Assembly (NCBI GenBank): GCA_013696015.1
Contig: JACCZI010000105.1
Span: forward strand, 1 to 6,921
From: Nocardioidaceae bacterium
GTDB taxonomy: Bacteria > Actinomycetota > Actinomycetes > Propionibacteriales > Nocardioidaceae
Length of the DNA stretch: 6,921 bases
Direction of reading: 5' to 3'
Position numbers and translations under genes: made by a program. This document shows, piece by piece, positions 1 through 6,300 of the stretch. The first letter of the stretch is position 1, and each line of letters begins with the position of its first letter. The notes beneath the pieces are model-generated. The model did not search any database, was not told the origin of the DNA, and was given only the letters and a program-made list of their open reading frames with translations.

Positions 1-107
1 GGTGACCAGCTCGTCCAGTTGTGGAAGTTGACGATCTGATCGTAGATGCGCGCCGGTGGAGCGTCGATGGTCACCGAACGCTCGACGATGTAGGTGTCGT
101 CTGCCAT
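1..107 (-). CDS. SRPBCC-family (polyketide cyclase/START-like) protein, N-terminal part only
   Basis: The minus-strand ATG at 107-105 opens a frame that reads MADDTYIVERSVTIDAP, then PARIYDQIVNFHNWTSWS, up to the window edge without a stop. The order ERSVTIDAP, then a helix with a (V/I)YDQIxxF pattern, then W(T/S)xWS is the usual beginning of small SRPBCC proteins, where strand beta-1 is followed by helix alpha-1 lining a hydrophobic ligand cavity. Only 35 of an expected roughly 145-160 residues are visible, so the ligand is unknown. It lies about 20 bases after the proposed end of the AraC-DinB gene on the same strand and is probably the last visible gene of that operon. Upstream there is a purine-rich AAGGGGGA, rather far (about 14 bases) from the ATG. 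Because of the frameshifts upstream, the AraC-DinB reading frame runs straight into this one without a stop in the sequence as given; I take that as an artefact of the frameshift, not a designed fusion. Confidence 0.7.
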   Translation of the reverse strand, partial: MADDTYIVERSVTIDAPPARIYDQIVNFHNWTSWS

Positions 108-126
108 GGCCGGATCGTAGTCCCCC

Positions 127-1051
127 TTATGACGTGGCTGAGCCCGACGGCTCGACGACCAGCGCATCGGGTCACCCCAGCCGAGGTCGGTGATACCGGC
201 TTTGTCGAGCGCCAGCGCGACCAGAGTGCGACGGTGGGCCGCAAACGTGAGCACATGCGCGATCATGCCGCCGTAGGTGAACACCTGTGCGGGGGAGCAC
301 AACGCATCGACGAACGTGTCGTCGAGGCGACCCTGCTCACCGACCTCCCGGACGTGAGCAGGTACGTCGGGCCTTCCTCGCCGAGCCGCGAGCGAAGCGA
401 GATCACGCTCTCGTGTTCCTCGACCGACCAGTCGTAATCGCGGCTCGCCATCGCGGCGTTCCACATCCCCATCTGCCCGACGAGCCGGGACAACAGGGAA
501 CGCAACGACTGGGGGTCGTCGTCAACGGAGATCTCGATCGGCGCGTCCAGCTGCGTGTCGCTCAATCTGGCGGCTCTCTCGATCATCTCTCCCACGAGCC
601 AGATGTGGTGTTCGACCATCTTGGTCAGCAGATCCATGCCAGCAACCTTTGTTCGGGCGGGTAGTCGAAGACTCCCCGGGGGATGGAAATGAACCTCACT
701 CGGCGCAGCGAGCTGGGTCCTGGTGGGCCGCGTCCGCCACTGATGGGGCGCAGAGCCGAAGGCCTTGGCGAACGCACGCGTGAACGCCGCATGGGAGGCG
801 TAGCCCGCCTCAACGGCGATATCGATGATGGGGTGTTGCGTGGTCACCAGTCGGTACGCCGACCGCTCCAGCAGGATGCGGCGGCGAAACCTCGTCGGTG
901 GCTCGCCCGCCACCGAGGAGATAACCCGGTCGAAGTGGAACCGCGACAGATGCAAGCGGGCGGCGAGGTCGTTGCCGGTGGCGTCGTGGTCGTCCAACAC
1001 TCCTGTGAGGACGTCGACGAAGGTGGCGAACGTGTCGGTCGAGGCGTTCAC
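127..1051 (-). pseudogene. AraC-type HTH regulator fused to a DinB domain, frameshifted twice
   Basis: The protein starts at GTG 1051-1049. Residues 1-107 form an N-terminal AraC/XylS DNA-binding domain, with two helix-turn-helix units and the signature GYASHAAFTRAFAKAFG at about 83-99. From M139 a DinB-like four-helix domain follows (LLTKMVEHHIWLVGEM). As written the frame stops at 263 (262 residues) with a nonsense tail after EEGPTYL. One base added near 359-360 restores AHVREVGEQGRLDDTFVDAL, then VFTYGGMIAHVLTFAAHRR and DLGWGDPMRW. A second added base near 159-160 gives VEPSGSATS and a TAA stop at 129-127, for about 308 residues. The lost tail includes the second His-containing DinB helix (234-257), so the shifted product would probably not fold or bind metal. 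The start overlaps the MOSC stop in a GTGA, implying translational coupling. Such fusions are thought to sense a small ligand or thiol through DinB; the ligand is unknown. The two lesions could be sequence errors, in which case the gene is intact. Confidence 0.75.
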
Positions 1052-1713
1052 GGCGGTATCGCCTCCGAGCCCACCGACCCGCCTGGGGCCGAGCGTTGCG
1101 CGATCCGGCGTGCCATGTCCCGCACGCGCCGCGCCAGCGGTACGCCGGAGTCCAGAAGCTGGCGCATCTGGTCCGCGTTCGGGCCGGTGGCCAGGTCAGC
1201 CATGGTCACGTCGTGGTCCGGACGCGAGTCGACGGTGATCACGTCCCCGGCACGGATGGTCCCCGGTATCAGCACTTTCAGCATGGCGCCGACCCGACCG
1301 GTGGCGTTGAACCTCAGGTGGAATCGGTCGATGCCCATTCGCATGGAGAGGTTCTCGCACGGGGTGCGTGGCATCTGGACCTCGAGCAGCACGCCGTCAC
1401 CGACGCGCCACCGTTCACCGATTCGGGCGGCGTTGACGTCCAGGCCGGTCGTTCGCAGGTTCTCCCCGAACAGACCGGGAGGAATGTCTCGCCCCAACGC
1501 GGCACTCCACCACTGCGCGTCCTCATTGGCGTAGGCGTAGACGGCTCGGTCCGTTCCCCCATGAGCCCGGCTGAGCTGTTGATCACCGTCGAGTCCCGTT
1601 GCGGAAACCTGAACCGGCCCGGCCACGGGACGCTTGTCGATCGCGGTGTCGTGGAAGTAGCCGGGCCTGACCCGATGTACGACGGACACGGCGTCGAGTC
1701 GGGCTTGGTTCAT
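1048..1713 (-). CDS. MOSC-domain protein (YiiM-like)
   Basis: This 221-residue protein has the MOSC (molybdenum cofactor sulfurase C-terminal) beta-barrel pattern: HGGTDRAVYAYA at about 51-62, GLFGENLRTTGLD at 80-92, a WRVGD turn at 102-106 and the conserved cysteine in PRTPCENL (C119). In the family this cysteine is the proposed sulfur or Moco ligand. Free-standing MOSC proteins such as YiiM and YuaD act in Moco-dependent reduction of N-hydroxylated compounds or in metal-sulfur handling; no partner gene here narrows this down. Length matches the YiiM type (about 210-230). ATG at 1713 is preceded by a G-rich GATGGGGGC, an acceptable ribosome site. The gene lies 75 bases after the histidine phosphatase gene on the same strand, and its TGA overlaps the GTG of the AraC-DinB gene, so the two are very likely co-expressed. 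No damage is seen in the frame. Family membership is firm; the substrate is not. Confidence 0.88.
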   Translation of the reverse strand: MNQARLDAVSVVHRVRPGYFHDTAIDKRPVAGPVQVSATGLDGDQQLSRAHGGTDRAVYAYANEDAQWWSAALGRDIPPGLFGENLRTTGLDVNAARIGERWRVGDGVLLEVQMPRTPCENLSMRMGIDRFHLRFNATGRVGAMLKVLIPGTIRAGDVITVDSRPDHDVTMADLATGPNADQMRQLLDSGVPLARRVRDMARRIAQRSAPGGSVGSEAIPP

Positions 1714-1788
1714 GCCCCCATCATCGTCGCCGCCCGCAGACGCCGTTTGATCGAGCTTGCTGACTTCTGCGTTCCTCGTCTGGCCGCG

Positions 1789-2304
1789 TCAGTCGACGGT
1801 CTGGACCCGATAGCCACCGGAGTCCTCCTGCGTGATCCGTACTCCGGCGCCCTTGTCGAGCGCGCCGATGATCTCACCGGTCAGGCCGAACACCGCCGCC
1901 TCGTTGGTCGGGCTGTGCCCGCACACCAGCGCGGCGCCGTTGTCAGGCAGCCGCTCGAAGACACCGCGCAGCGCGTCCGCCAAGGATGCCGACTCCTCGC
2001 GGACGAAGTCGGGGTCCGCCTCCCGCATCCGAGCCAGCTCGGAGCTGTCGGCCTTGCGGTACGTCTCCTTCCACCGGTCCTCGTTGTCGGAGCGCAGACT
2101 GGGTTCCTCCTGGATCGGTTCGTTGTCGCCCACCGCGTCGCGCCAGATCTTCATGGTCTGGGTGGCGCGGCCCGCGCCGGTGGAGACGTACAGGTTGTAT
2201 GGCGGCGACAGGCGGGTGGCGACCTCGCGGGCCTGTCGTACCCCTTCGTCGCTCAGTTGGTCGCTGTCGTTGTCGGTGTGCCGGCGCAGCTCGACGGTCT
2301 TCAT
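1789..2304 (-). CDS. Histidine phosphatase superfamily protein (phosphoglycerate mutase-like)
   Basis: From ATG 2304 the protein has 171 residues. It opens MKTVELRRHTDND, so the phosphate-accepting RH(G/T) motif has H9 as the expected nucleophile with R8 beside it. GAGRATQTM near 44-52 supplies the conserved arginine of the phosphate pocket (R46), and VCGHSPTNE near 127-135 supplies the second catalytic histidine (H130). RHT instead of RHG occurs in small histidine phosphatases of this kind. The substrate cannot be inferred. I chose ATG 2304 over the longer start at 2358 because homologs begin at the first beta strand (KTVELRRH), because AGGAAGGA lies 7 bases upstream, and because the extra 18 residues (MTSGAESGPPGQSRKDRA) look like untranslated leader. 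It is the first gene of the minus-strand run, divergent from the ECF42 operon across a 467-base gap. Confidence 0.85.
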   Translation of the reverse strand: MKTVELRRHTDNDSDQLSDEGVRQAREVATRLSPPYNLYVSTGAGRATQTMKIWRDAVGDNEPIQEEPSLRSDNEDRWKETYRKADSSELARMREADPDFVREESASLADALRGVFERLPDNGAALVCGHSPTNEAAVFGLTGEIIGALDKGAGVRITQEDSGGYRVQTVD

Positions 2305-2426
2305 CGCTCGGTCCTTCCTCGATTGGCCCGGTGGGCCCGATTCTGCCCCCGAAGTCACGTGCGATCTCCCGACGCTGAATTCGCGTGCACGACCTGACGG
2401 TCGGGAGGTTTAGCCGAGGAAACGGT

Positions 2427-2520
2427 TCAGGTCCACTCGTGAGCGTCCAGCGCGGACCAGAAACCGCTCCGGAGCTCATGTCGGGTGTCCTCCTCGAGAT
2501 AGCGGTAGCGGTGGCCGCCT
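2427..2520 (-). pseudogene. Possible C-terminal remnant of an unrecognised gene
   Basis: The minus-strand frame ending at TGA 2429-2427 reads GQGGHRYRYLEEDTRHEL, then RSGFWSALDAHEWT. About 26 of its roughly 32 codons end in G or C, as in the real genes of this window, and the peptide is charged and amphipathic like a folded C-terminal helix. Upstream the same frame turns proline/arginine/serine-rich and unprotein-like, while a neighbouring frame (2748-2560) reads GSEAQITADLLVGAG. A gene broken by frameshifts is one explanation; chance in a high-GC region is the other. I do not recognise the family and assign no function. Confidence 0.3.
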
Positions 2521-2695
2521 TGGCCACGGATGGACGTTCCTGCTGGACTCCGTCCAACATCACCCGGCCCCGACGAGGAGGTCCGCCGTGATCTGCGCCT
2601 CGGAGCCAGTCGCTTCTCCCGCCGGATGTTGGCGGCTCTGAACTTGAACGGACTGTGACCGCCTGCCCGGCGTCTTGCCGTACTCGTTCCGGGTA

Positions 2696-2722
2696 TGTCG
2701 AAATTGGCGCAGCGGCTCCGAC
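2696..2722 (+). promoter_or_regulatory. Predicted ECF42-type promoter of the YciI-sigma-DinB operon
   Basis: TGTCGA at 2696-2701 is followed after exactly 17 bases by CGAC at 2719-2722. As I recall, published work on ECF42 sigma factors in Streptomyces venezuelae describes a target promoter with TGTCGA at -35 and CG(A/T)C at -10. The element lies about 50 bases before the GTG of an operon that itself encodes an ECF42 factor, giving a leader of roughly 40 bases. Match and spacing are visible; autoregulation by the sigma factor at 3161 is inferred. Confidence 0.65.
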
Positions 2723-2760
2723 GTAGCAGCGACTGCCCGAACGGGCACCGACGATCGATC

Positions 2761-2766
2761 AAGGAG
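2761..2766 (+). promoter_or_regulatory. Ribosome binding site of the YciI-family gene
   Basis: AAGGAG lies 5 bases before GTG 2772-2774. This strong Shine-Dalgarno fixes the non-ATG start of the first gene in the ECF42 operon. No other in-frame start nearby has a comparable site. Confidence 0.8.
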
Positions 2767-2771
2767 TTTTC

Positions 2772-3164
2772 GTGAAGTACGTGATCCTCATTTACAGCAA
2801 CCCCGAGCCGTGGGGGCACCCGACTGCGATCTACACCAAGGAGGGCCGAGACGTCCCGCAAGAGCAGCACGACGAGATGGACCGCGAGTTCGAGGCGCTG
2901 ATGAACGAGCTCACCGCCTCGGGCGAGTTCGTCACCGCCGAGGCGCTGGCCGATCCGGCGTCCGCGACGTTGTACGGCTGGAGCGCGGAGGGACATCTCG
3001 CGACCGACGGCCCGTACGCCGAGTCGAAGGAGCACCTGGCCGGGTTCTTCCTCATCGACTGCGACAGTCGGGAACGCGCGGAGGAGATCGCCGCCAAGTT
3101 TGCGCAACCCGGTGGCGTCATCGAGCTGCGGCCGGCGATGTGGCCTGGCGGCGACGATCAGTGA
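2772..3164 (+). CDS. YciI-family (YCII/DGPF-domain) protein
   Basis: This 130-residue protein begins MKYVILIYSN, the typical first strand of the DGPF group of YCII-related proteins. Its name-giving motif is present as the variant TDGPYAESKEHLAGFF (residues 78-93), with tyrosine in place of the usual phenylalanine. The ferredoxin-like alpha-beta fold is suggested by the closing segment GGVIELRPAMW. Known YCII proteins are small, some with dehalogenase- or lactonase-like chemistry, but DGPF proteins next to ECF42 sigma factors have no settled activity. They are thought to be either the output or a modulator of the sigma factor. GTG 2772 is preceded by AAGGAG. Its TGA overlaps the GTG of the sigma gene (GTGA at 3161-3164), so translation of the two is likely coupled. 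It is the first gene of the predicted ECF42-driven operon. Length is normal and the frame is undamaged. Confidence 0.9.
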   Translation: MKYVILIYSNPEPWGHPTAIYTKEGRDVPQEQHDEMDREFEALMNELTASGEFVTAEALADPASATLYGWSAEGHLATDGPYAESKEHLAGFFLIDCDSRERAEEIAAKFAQPGGVIELRPAMWPGGDDQ

Positions 3165-4423
3165 CGGAGGCTGACCTCGAGGATGTGTGGCGTCGCAGCG
3201 CGCCGCACGTCCTCGGGGCACTCGGGCGGCGGTACGGAGACTTCGACGCTGCCGAGGACGCCGTCCAGGAGGCCCTACTGGCAGCCTCCGTGCAGTGGCC
3301 CAAGGAGGGAACGCCCGACAACCCGACGGCGTGGCTCATCACGGTCGCCTCGCGGCGGCTAATCGATCGGCACCGGAGCGAGCGGGCAAGGGCGGACCGT
3401 GAGCAGGCGGCTGCGTTGCGGGTGGCGGCCGACGAGGCGTACTCGCCTGCGGCTGATGCGGGGGATGAACACGCGCACGATGACACCGTGCTCCTGCTCT
3501 TACTGTGTTGCCATCCAGCGCTGACGCGGGCCTCCCGCGTGGCACTGACGCTGCGCGCCGTGGGCGGCTTGACGACCGCTCAGATCGCGCGGGCCTTCCT
3601 CGTACCCGAGACGACGATGGCGCAGCGGATCAGTCGCGCCAAGACCAGACTGCGTGAGGTCGACGCAGGCTCTTCACTTCCAGCCGCAGAACAACTGCCT
3701 GATCGGCTGGCTTCGTTGCAGGACGCTCTTTACCTCATCTTCAACGAGGGTTACACATCCTCGACCGGCGCGACTCTCTACGACGTCTCCCTCACCCAGG
3801 AGGCGATCCGGCTGACTCGTCAGCTGCCTGATTGCCTGCCGGGCTCCGACGAGGTGGCCGGGCTGCTCGCCCTCATGCTGTTGACCGACGCCAGGCGGGG
3901 GGCGCGAGCCAACGCCGATGGGTCGCTCGTACCACTCGCTGACCAAGACCGCGCACGCTGGGATCGGGCCGCCATTGCCGAGGGCAGCCAACTCCTCGAG
4001 ACCGTGCTCACCCGCGGGCACCTGGGTCCGTACCAGCTCCAGGCTGCGATCGCGGCCGTCCATTCCGAAGCCGAGAGCTGGGAGGAGACGGACTGGATGC
4101 AGATAGTGGTGCTCTACCGCATGCTCGACGACACCGCACCAAGCCCGGCGGTCACACTCAACCTGGCCGTCGCCGTCGCCATGGTGCACGGCCCCGACGC
4201 CGGTTTGCGCATGCTCGACCCGCTGCTGGACGCCACCTCGATGCGGCGAAACCATCGGGTCCACGCGGTCCGAGCGCACCTACTGGAGATGTCCGGTAGG
4301 CACGATGAGGCAACGCGCGCCTATGCCACGGCAGCACAGCTGACCACGAGCATGCCCGAGCAGCGGTACCTCAACAGCAAAGCGGGCGGTGGAGCCGGCG
4401 AGCCTGTTGCCGGAGCGACCTGA
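3161..4423 (+). CDS. RNA polymerase sigma factor, ECF42 group, with C-terminal TPR-like extension
   Basis: From GTG 3161 the protein is 420 residues, about twice the length of a simple ECF sigma factor and as expected for ECF42. Region 2 spans about 10-75, with DFDAAEDAVQEALLAA (27-42) for core binding and PTAWLITVASRRLIDRHR (55-72) for -10 recognition. DDTVLLLLLCCHPAL (107-121) leads into region 4 at about 127-166, with the helix-turn-helix LTTAQIARAFLVPETTMAQR for -35 recognition. The remaining 250 residues begin with ALYLIFNEGYTSS (189-201), a hallmark of the group, and continue as helical repeats. In ECF42 this extension replaces an anti-sigma partner and is reported to be needed for activity. 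No anti-sigma gene is present. An in-frame opening reaches back to 2675, but there it runs antiframe through the YciI gene, so I reject it; the GTGA overlap sets the start. It probably activates its own operon through the promoter at 2696. Confidence 0.92.
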   Translation: MTEADLEDVWRRSAPHVLGALGRRYGDFDAAEDAVQEALLAASVQWPKEGTPDNPTAWLITVASRRLIDRHRSERARADREQAAALRVAADEAYSPAADAGDEHAHDDTVLLLLLCCHPALTRASRVALTLRAVGGLTTAQIARAFLVPETTMAQRISRAKTRLREVDAGSSLPAAEQLPDRLASLQDALYLIFNEGYTSSTGATLYDVSLTQEAIRLTRQLPDCLPGSDEVAGLLALMLLTDARRGARANADGSLVPLADQDRARWDRAAIAEGSQLLETVLTRGHLGPYQLQAAIAAVHSEAESWEETDWMQIVVLYRMLDDTAPSPAVTLNLAVAVAMVHGPDAGLRMLDPLLDATSMRRNHRVHAVRAHLLEMSGRHDEATRAYATAAQLTTSMPEQRYLNSKAGGGAGEPVAGAT

Positions 4424-4443
4424 CCGCCACAGACGCCGCTACC

Positions 4444-4908
4444 GTGAGCACCGTGATCTCCGCCGAGGAGTACCTGTTCTACGTCGGCACTGCGCTCGAC
4501 GGCATGGCGGTGATCGTGGCCGAGCTGGGCGACGAGCTGGCGAACAAGCGCCCGGACATCCCGGATGCCAACTCCCCGTATGCGATCCTCACCCATTGTC
4601 TGGGCGTCATGGAGTGGTGGGGCGGCCATGTCGTCGCCGGTCGGCCGAGTGGCCGCGACCGCGACGCGGAGTTCACCGCGAGCGGAGCCGTCAATGACCT
4701 CGTCGAGCGGGTACGTCGCGCGCGCGACCAGCTGGCGTCCGACGTGGCGGGAGCCGACTTTGGTGCACCTCCGCGCAATCCCCTAGCGCACGAGCACGAC
4801 GACCTGGTGACCACCACCCAGGGCGCGGTGCTTCTGCACATCTACGAGGAGCTGGCGCAACACCGGGGGCAGATGGAGATCACCCGCGACCTGCTCCGCT
4901 CCAGCTAG
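4444..4908 (+). CDS. DinB/DUF664-family protein (possible mycothiol-dependent enzyme)
   Basis: This 154-residue protein has the helical layout of DinB proteins. ISAEEYLFYVGTALDGMAV near the start is followed by SPYAILTHCLGVMEWWGGH (H51), the first metal-ligand helix. LLHIYEELAQHRGQMEITRDLL near 131-152 (H132, H140) is the second ligand helix. DUF664 members belong to the DinB/YfiT superfamily, in which metal-bound bacillithiol, mycothiol or glutathione transferases are known; in an actinobacterium mycothiol would be the likely thiol. That is family inference, as no substrate is visible. GTG 4444 is 20 bases after the sigma stop with no strong Shine-Dalgarno, so it probably relies on coupling within the operon. 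An internal ATG at 4504 would remove the first helix and is unlikely. It may be a target of the sigma factor. Frame and length are normal. Confidence 0.87.
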   Translation: MSTVISAEEYLFYVGTALDGMAVIVAELGDELANKRPDIPDANSPYAILTHCLGVMEWWGGHVVAGRPSGRDRDAEFTASGAVNDLVERVRRARDQLASDVAGADFGAPPRNPLAHEHDDLVTTTQGAVLLHIYEELAQHRGQMEITRDLLRSS

Positions 4909-4911
4909 GCT

Positions 4912-4935
4912 CGTACGAGAAGCGCTTTCGGTACG
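4912..4935. terminator. Hairpin between convergent genes, possible bidirectional terminator
   Basis: CGTAC at 4912-4916 pairs with GTACG at 4931-4935. The stem can continue inward for about four weaker pairs, with one bulged G and a five-base loop (AGCGC). It sits in the 41-base gap between the stops of the DinB gene (plus) and the LURP-one-like gene (minus), where a shared terminator is expected. There is no T-run on either side, so this would be a GC-type rather than a classical intrinsic terminator. The stem is modest. Confidence 0.4.
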
Positions 4936-4949
4936 GCCCCTCGAGAGTC

Positions 4950-5537
4950 TCAGCGGGACTGCAACGCGTCCAGCGCGACTGCCATGGCGGCTGCGACCCG
5001 ACCGTCTATCCGGGCACCGGGCACGGTGACCTCGTAGCGGTCTCGCAGTGACCTCTTGCGCTGCGACGTGAGCACGATCTTCCCAGCGGGATCGACGAAG
5101 TCGAAGTGGAAGACGAACGGCGAGGGCAGGTCGATGGGCAGCAGCTCCCACGCCCGCCGAGCGACCGCGACGCCTGTGCTGCGCTCCCGACCGACTGCCT
5201 CGATCCCGTCCGTGCCCAGGTGCCATGTCGAACGAAGCAGCGACTTGCCGAACTCCTTGCGGAACCAGCCGAGCGAGTATCCGCCGGCATCGCGGACCTC
5301 GTATCTGGCCGCCAGGTCGAGCCGCCGATCGGCCTTGAAGCTGAACAGCGGCGTGGTGCGCTCTTCCTCGGCGTAGAACGTGACCTCCTCCTTGAACGCC
5401 ATCCGCTTCTGCTGCGCCAAGGCCAACAGGTCACCGTCGTCCCCATCGGACGCCCAGGTCCGAACCTCGTACCGGTTGACCATCACGGTGATGCGCTGCT
5501 TAATGACGAAGCGTTCTGTCTGGGCTAGGTCGACCAC
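4950..5537 (-). CDS. LURP-one-related / Tubby-C-like beta-barrel protein
   Basis: This 195-residue protein matches the actinobacterial LURP-one-like proteins. It has an N-terminal FVIKQRITVMVNRYEV, then a central AQQKRMAFKEEVTFYAEE and FSFKADRRLDLAARYEVRD, then SLGWFRKEFGKSLLRSTWHL, PFVFHFDFVDPAGKIVLTSQ, and a final DGRVAAAMAVALDALQSR. The repeating pattern of strands ending in aromatic/charged turns fits the 12-stranded barrel with a buried C-terminal helix shared with Tubby and phospholipid scramblases. Bacterial members have no firm role; membrane-lipid association is suggested by the fold relation only. No signal peptide or transmembrane segment is seen, so it should be cytosolic. The GTG start at 5537 has an AGGGGG stretch a few bases upstream. 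It appears single: the next minus-strand gene (HNH) is 112 bases upstream and broken, and the ECF42 operon converges on it. The frame is intact, in contrast to its right-hand neighbours. Confidence 0.8.
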   Translation of the reverse strand: MVDLAQTERFVIKQRITVMVNRYEVRTWASDGDDGDLLALAQQKRMAFKEEVTFYAEEERTTPLFSFKADRRLDLAARYEVRDAGGYSLGWFRKEFGKSLLRSTWHLGTDGIEAVGRERSTGVAVARRAWELLPIDLPSPFVFHFDFVDPAGKIVLTSQRKRSLRDRYEVTVPGARIDGRVAAAMAVALDALQSR

Positions 5538-5649
5538 GGTGCCCCCTGGAGTTGAGTGCGGTTCGAAACGGCGCTGCAGCGCAGTCGAAGGCTACTGCCG
5601 TCGGCGTCCGCTGCGAGTCGGCCACCGTTGCCTGCGCTGCGGAGGGCGC

Positions 5650-6300
5650 TCACCCCACTTGGCCGAAGGCCGCCCAGCGCTGCTCCAGTCGGGCGAGATC
5701 GGGCTGGTCACGGTGCCTGCTCGGCAGCGTCAGCAACCGACCGTGCATCTCCTGCAGCCCGTGCAGCAACATGGGGCCGTCCGTCTCGGCGAGCAGGTCA
5801 CCGTCGATCTGGACCCGATAGTCGGGTGAGATGCCGAGCAGGTTGGTATCGAACGCGGCGTGATGGATCTTGCACATGCTGAGCCCGTTGGGGACCACAG
5901 GCTCGCCGCCTTCCGCACGGTCGCCGATGATGTGCGCGGCATCGAGGAGTCGACCATGGCGCAGGGTGCAGACGGCGCAGAGGGTCTCGTACGCGCGGAG
6001 CACTCGGCCGCGGAACTCTGCCTGGTGGAGCCGCTAGCGGGCCAAGCCCTCGGCGTAGGGGCGCTCGGCGACCGAGTCCTGGCCGGCGTGCACGAGGAAC
6101 CGCAGGCTTTCGTCCAGCACCAGCAGAAACCGTCGTTCGGCCACGTCGTCGCCATCGACGTAAACCGGGAAGTACGGCACGTACACGCCATTCTCGATCT
6201 TGCGCAGCACGATGATCGGCAGCTTCAGCTCGTACGCCCGGCGAAGCTTGGTGTTGTCGCCCCCGGTGGAGCCGGCCCGGTAGTCGTACCGGAACAGGCG
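5650..6300 (-). pseudogene. HNH endonuclease, N-terminally truncated and with an internal amber codon
   Basis: Reading down from about 6300, the frame gives RLFRYDYRAGSTGGDNTKLR, then LPIIVLRKIENGVYVPYFPV, then a stop (TAG at 6036-6034) inside GLAR*RLHQAEFRGRVLRAYE, then the HNH core. The core has LCAVCTLRHGRLLDAAHII (the C-x2-C pair and first His), an Asn in PNGLSMC and the final His in KIHHAAFD, ending at TGA 5652-5650. Related actinobacterial proteins read VRQRLHQ at the stop position, so TAG most likely replaces CAG by one transition. They are also about 290-310 residues long with roughly 90 residues before the RYDYR segment; these are missing, and the sequence upstream of 6300 belongs to another gene. 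If translated from an internal start (GTG 6003), only the 117-residue catalytic end would be made. Such enzymes are presumed nucleases or restriction-type proteins. Here I regard it as a dead remnant, with less certainty about the small C-terminal product. Confidence 0.75.

Larger units (their letters stand above)
2305..2771. other. Divergent intergenic region between the histidine phosphatase gene and the ECF42 operon
   Basis: This 467-base gap has no complete gene I can support. On the plus strand it carries the predicted ECF42-type promoter (2696-2722) and the Shine-Dalgarno of the YciI gene (2761-2766). On the minus strand the leader of the phosphatase gene has a good ribosome site but no clear -10/-35. 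Between about 2420 and 2690 several short minus-strand frames look partly coding (see the fragment at 2427-2520), suggesting a gene that has decayed here. Other frames of 60-260 codons crossing this gap run antisense to the flanking genes and have no recognisable family pattern. Confidence 0.6.

Noticed and set aside
1..262. A designed AraC-DinB-SRPBCC triple fusion, since the restored frame has no stop before the SRPBCC ATG
   Set aside because: The residues between DPMRW and the ATG (SSSRRAQPRHKGDYDPA) look like untranslated leader. A second one-base restoration gives a natural C-terminus and a TAA stop at 129-127.
350..365. Programmed ribosomal frameshifting in the AraC-DinB gene
   Set aside because: There is no slippery heptamer or downstream structure, and a second similar lesion follows. 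Mutation or sequencing error is simpler.
1714..1788. CAGACG/CGTCTG pair between the phosphatase and MOSC genes as a terminator
   Set aside because: The arms are only six bases long and over 30 bases apart. The stem would be weak, and the genes look like one transcription unit.
1096..2397. A long plus-strand open frame of 433 codons
   Set aside because: It is antisense to the MOSC and histidine phosphatase genes, which have clear family motifs. The frame is open only because of high GC.
2675..3160. An upstream in-frame extension of the sigma factor reading frame to an ATG at 2675
   Set aside because: It overlaps the YciI gene in another frame and gives an Arg/Gly-rich sequence unlike any sigma factor. 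The conserved sigma sequence begins right at GTG 3161 in the GTGA overlap.
2427..3221. A 264-codon minus-strand frame across the YciI gene start
   Set aside because: Most of it mirrors the YciI gene and its promoter. Only the last roughly 30 codons look coding, and these are listed as a possible remnant.
5226..5231. A second TGTCGA near 5225 as another ECF42 promoter
   Set aside because: It lies inside the LURP-one-like gene, and no CG(A/T)C follows at 16-18 bases before a gene start.
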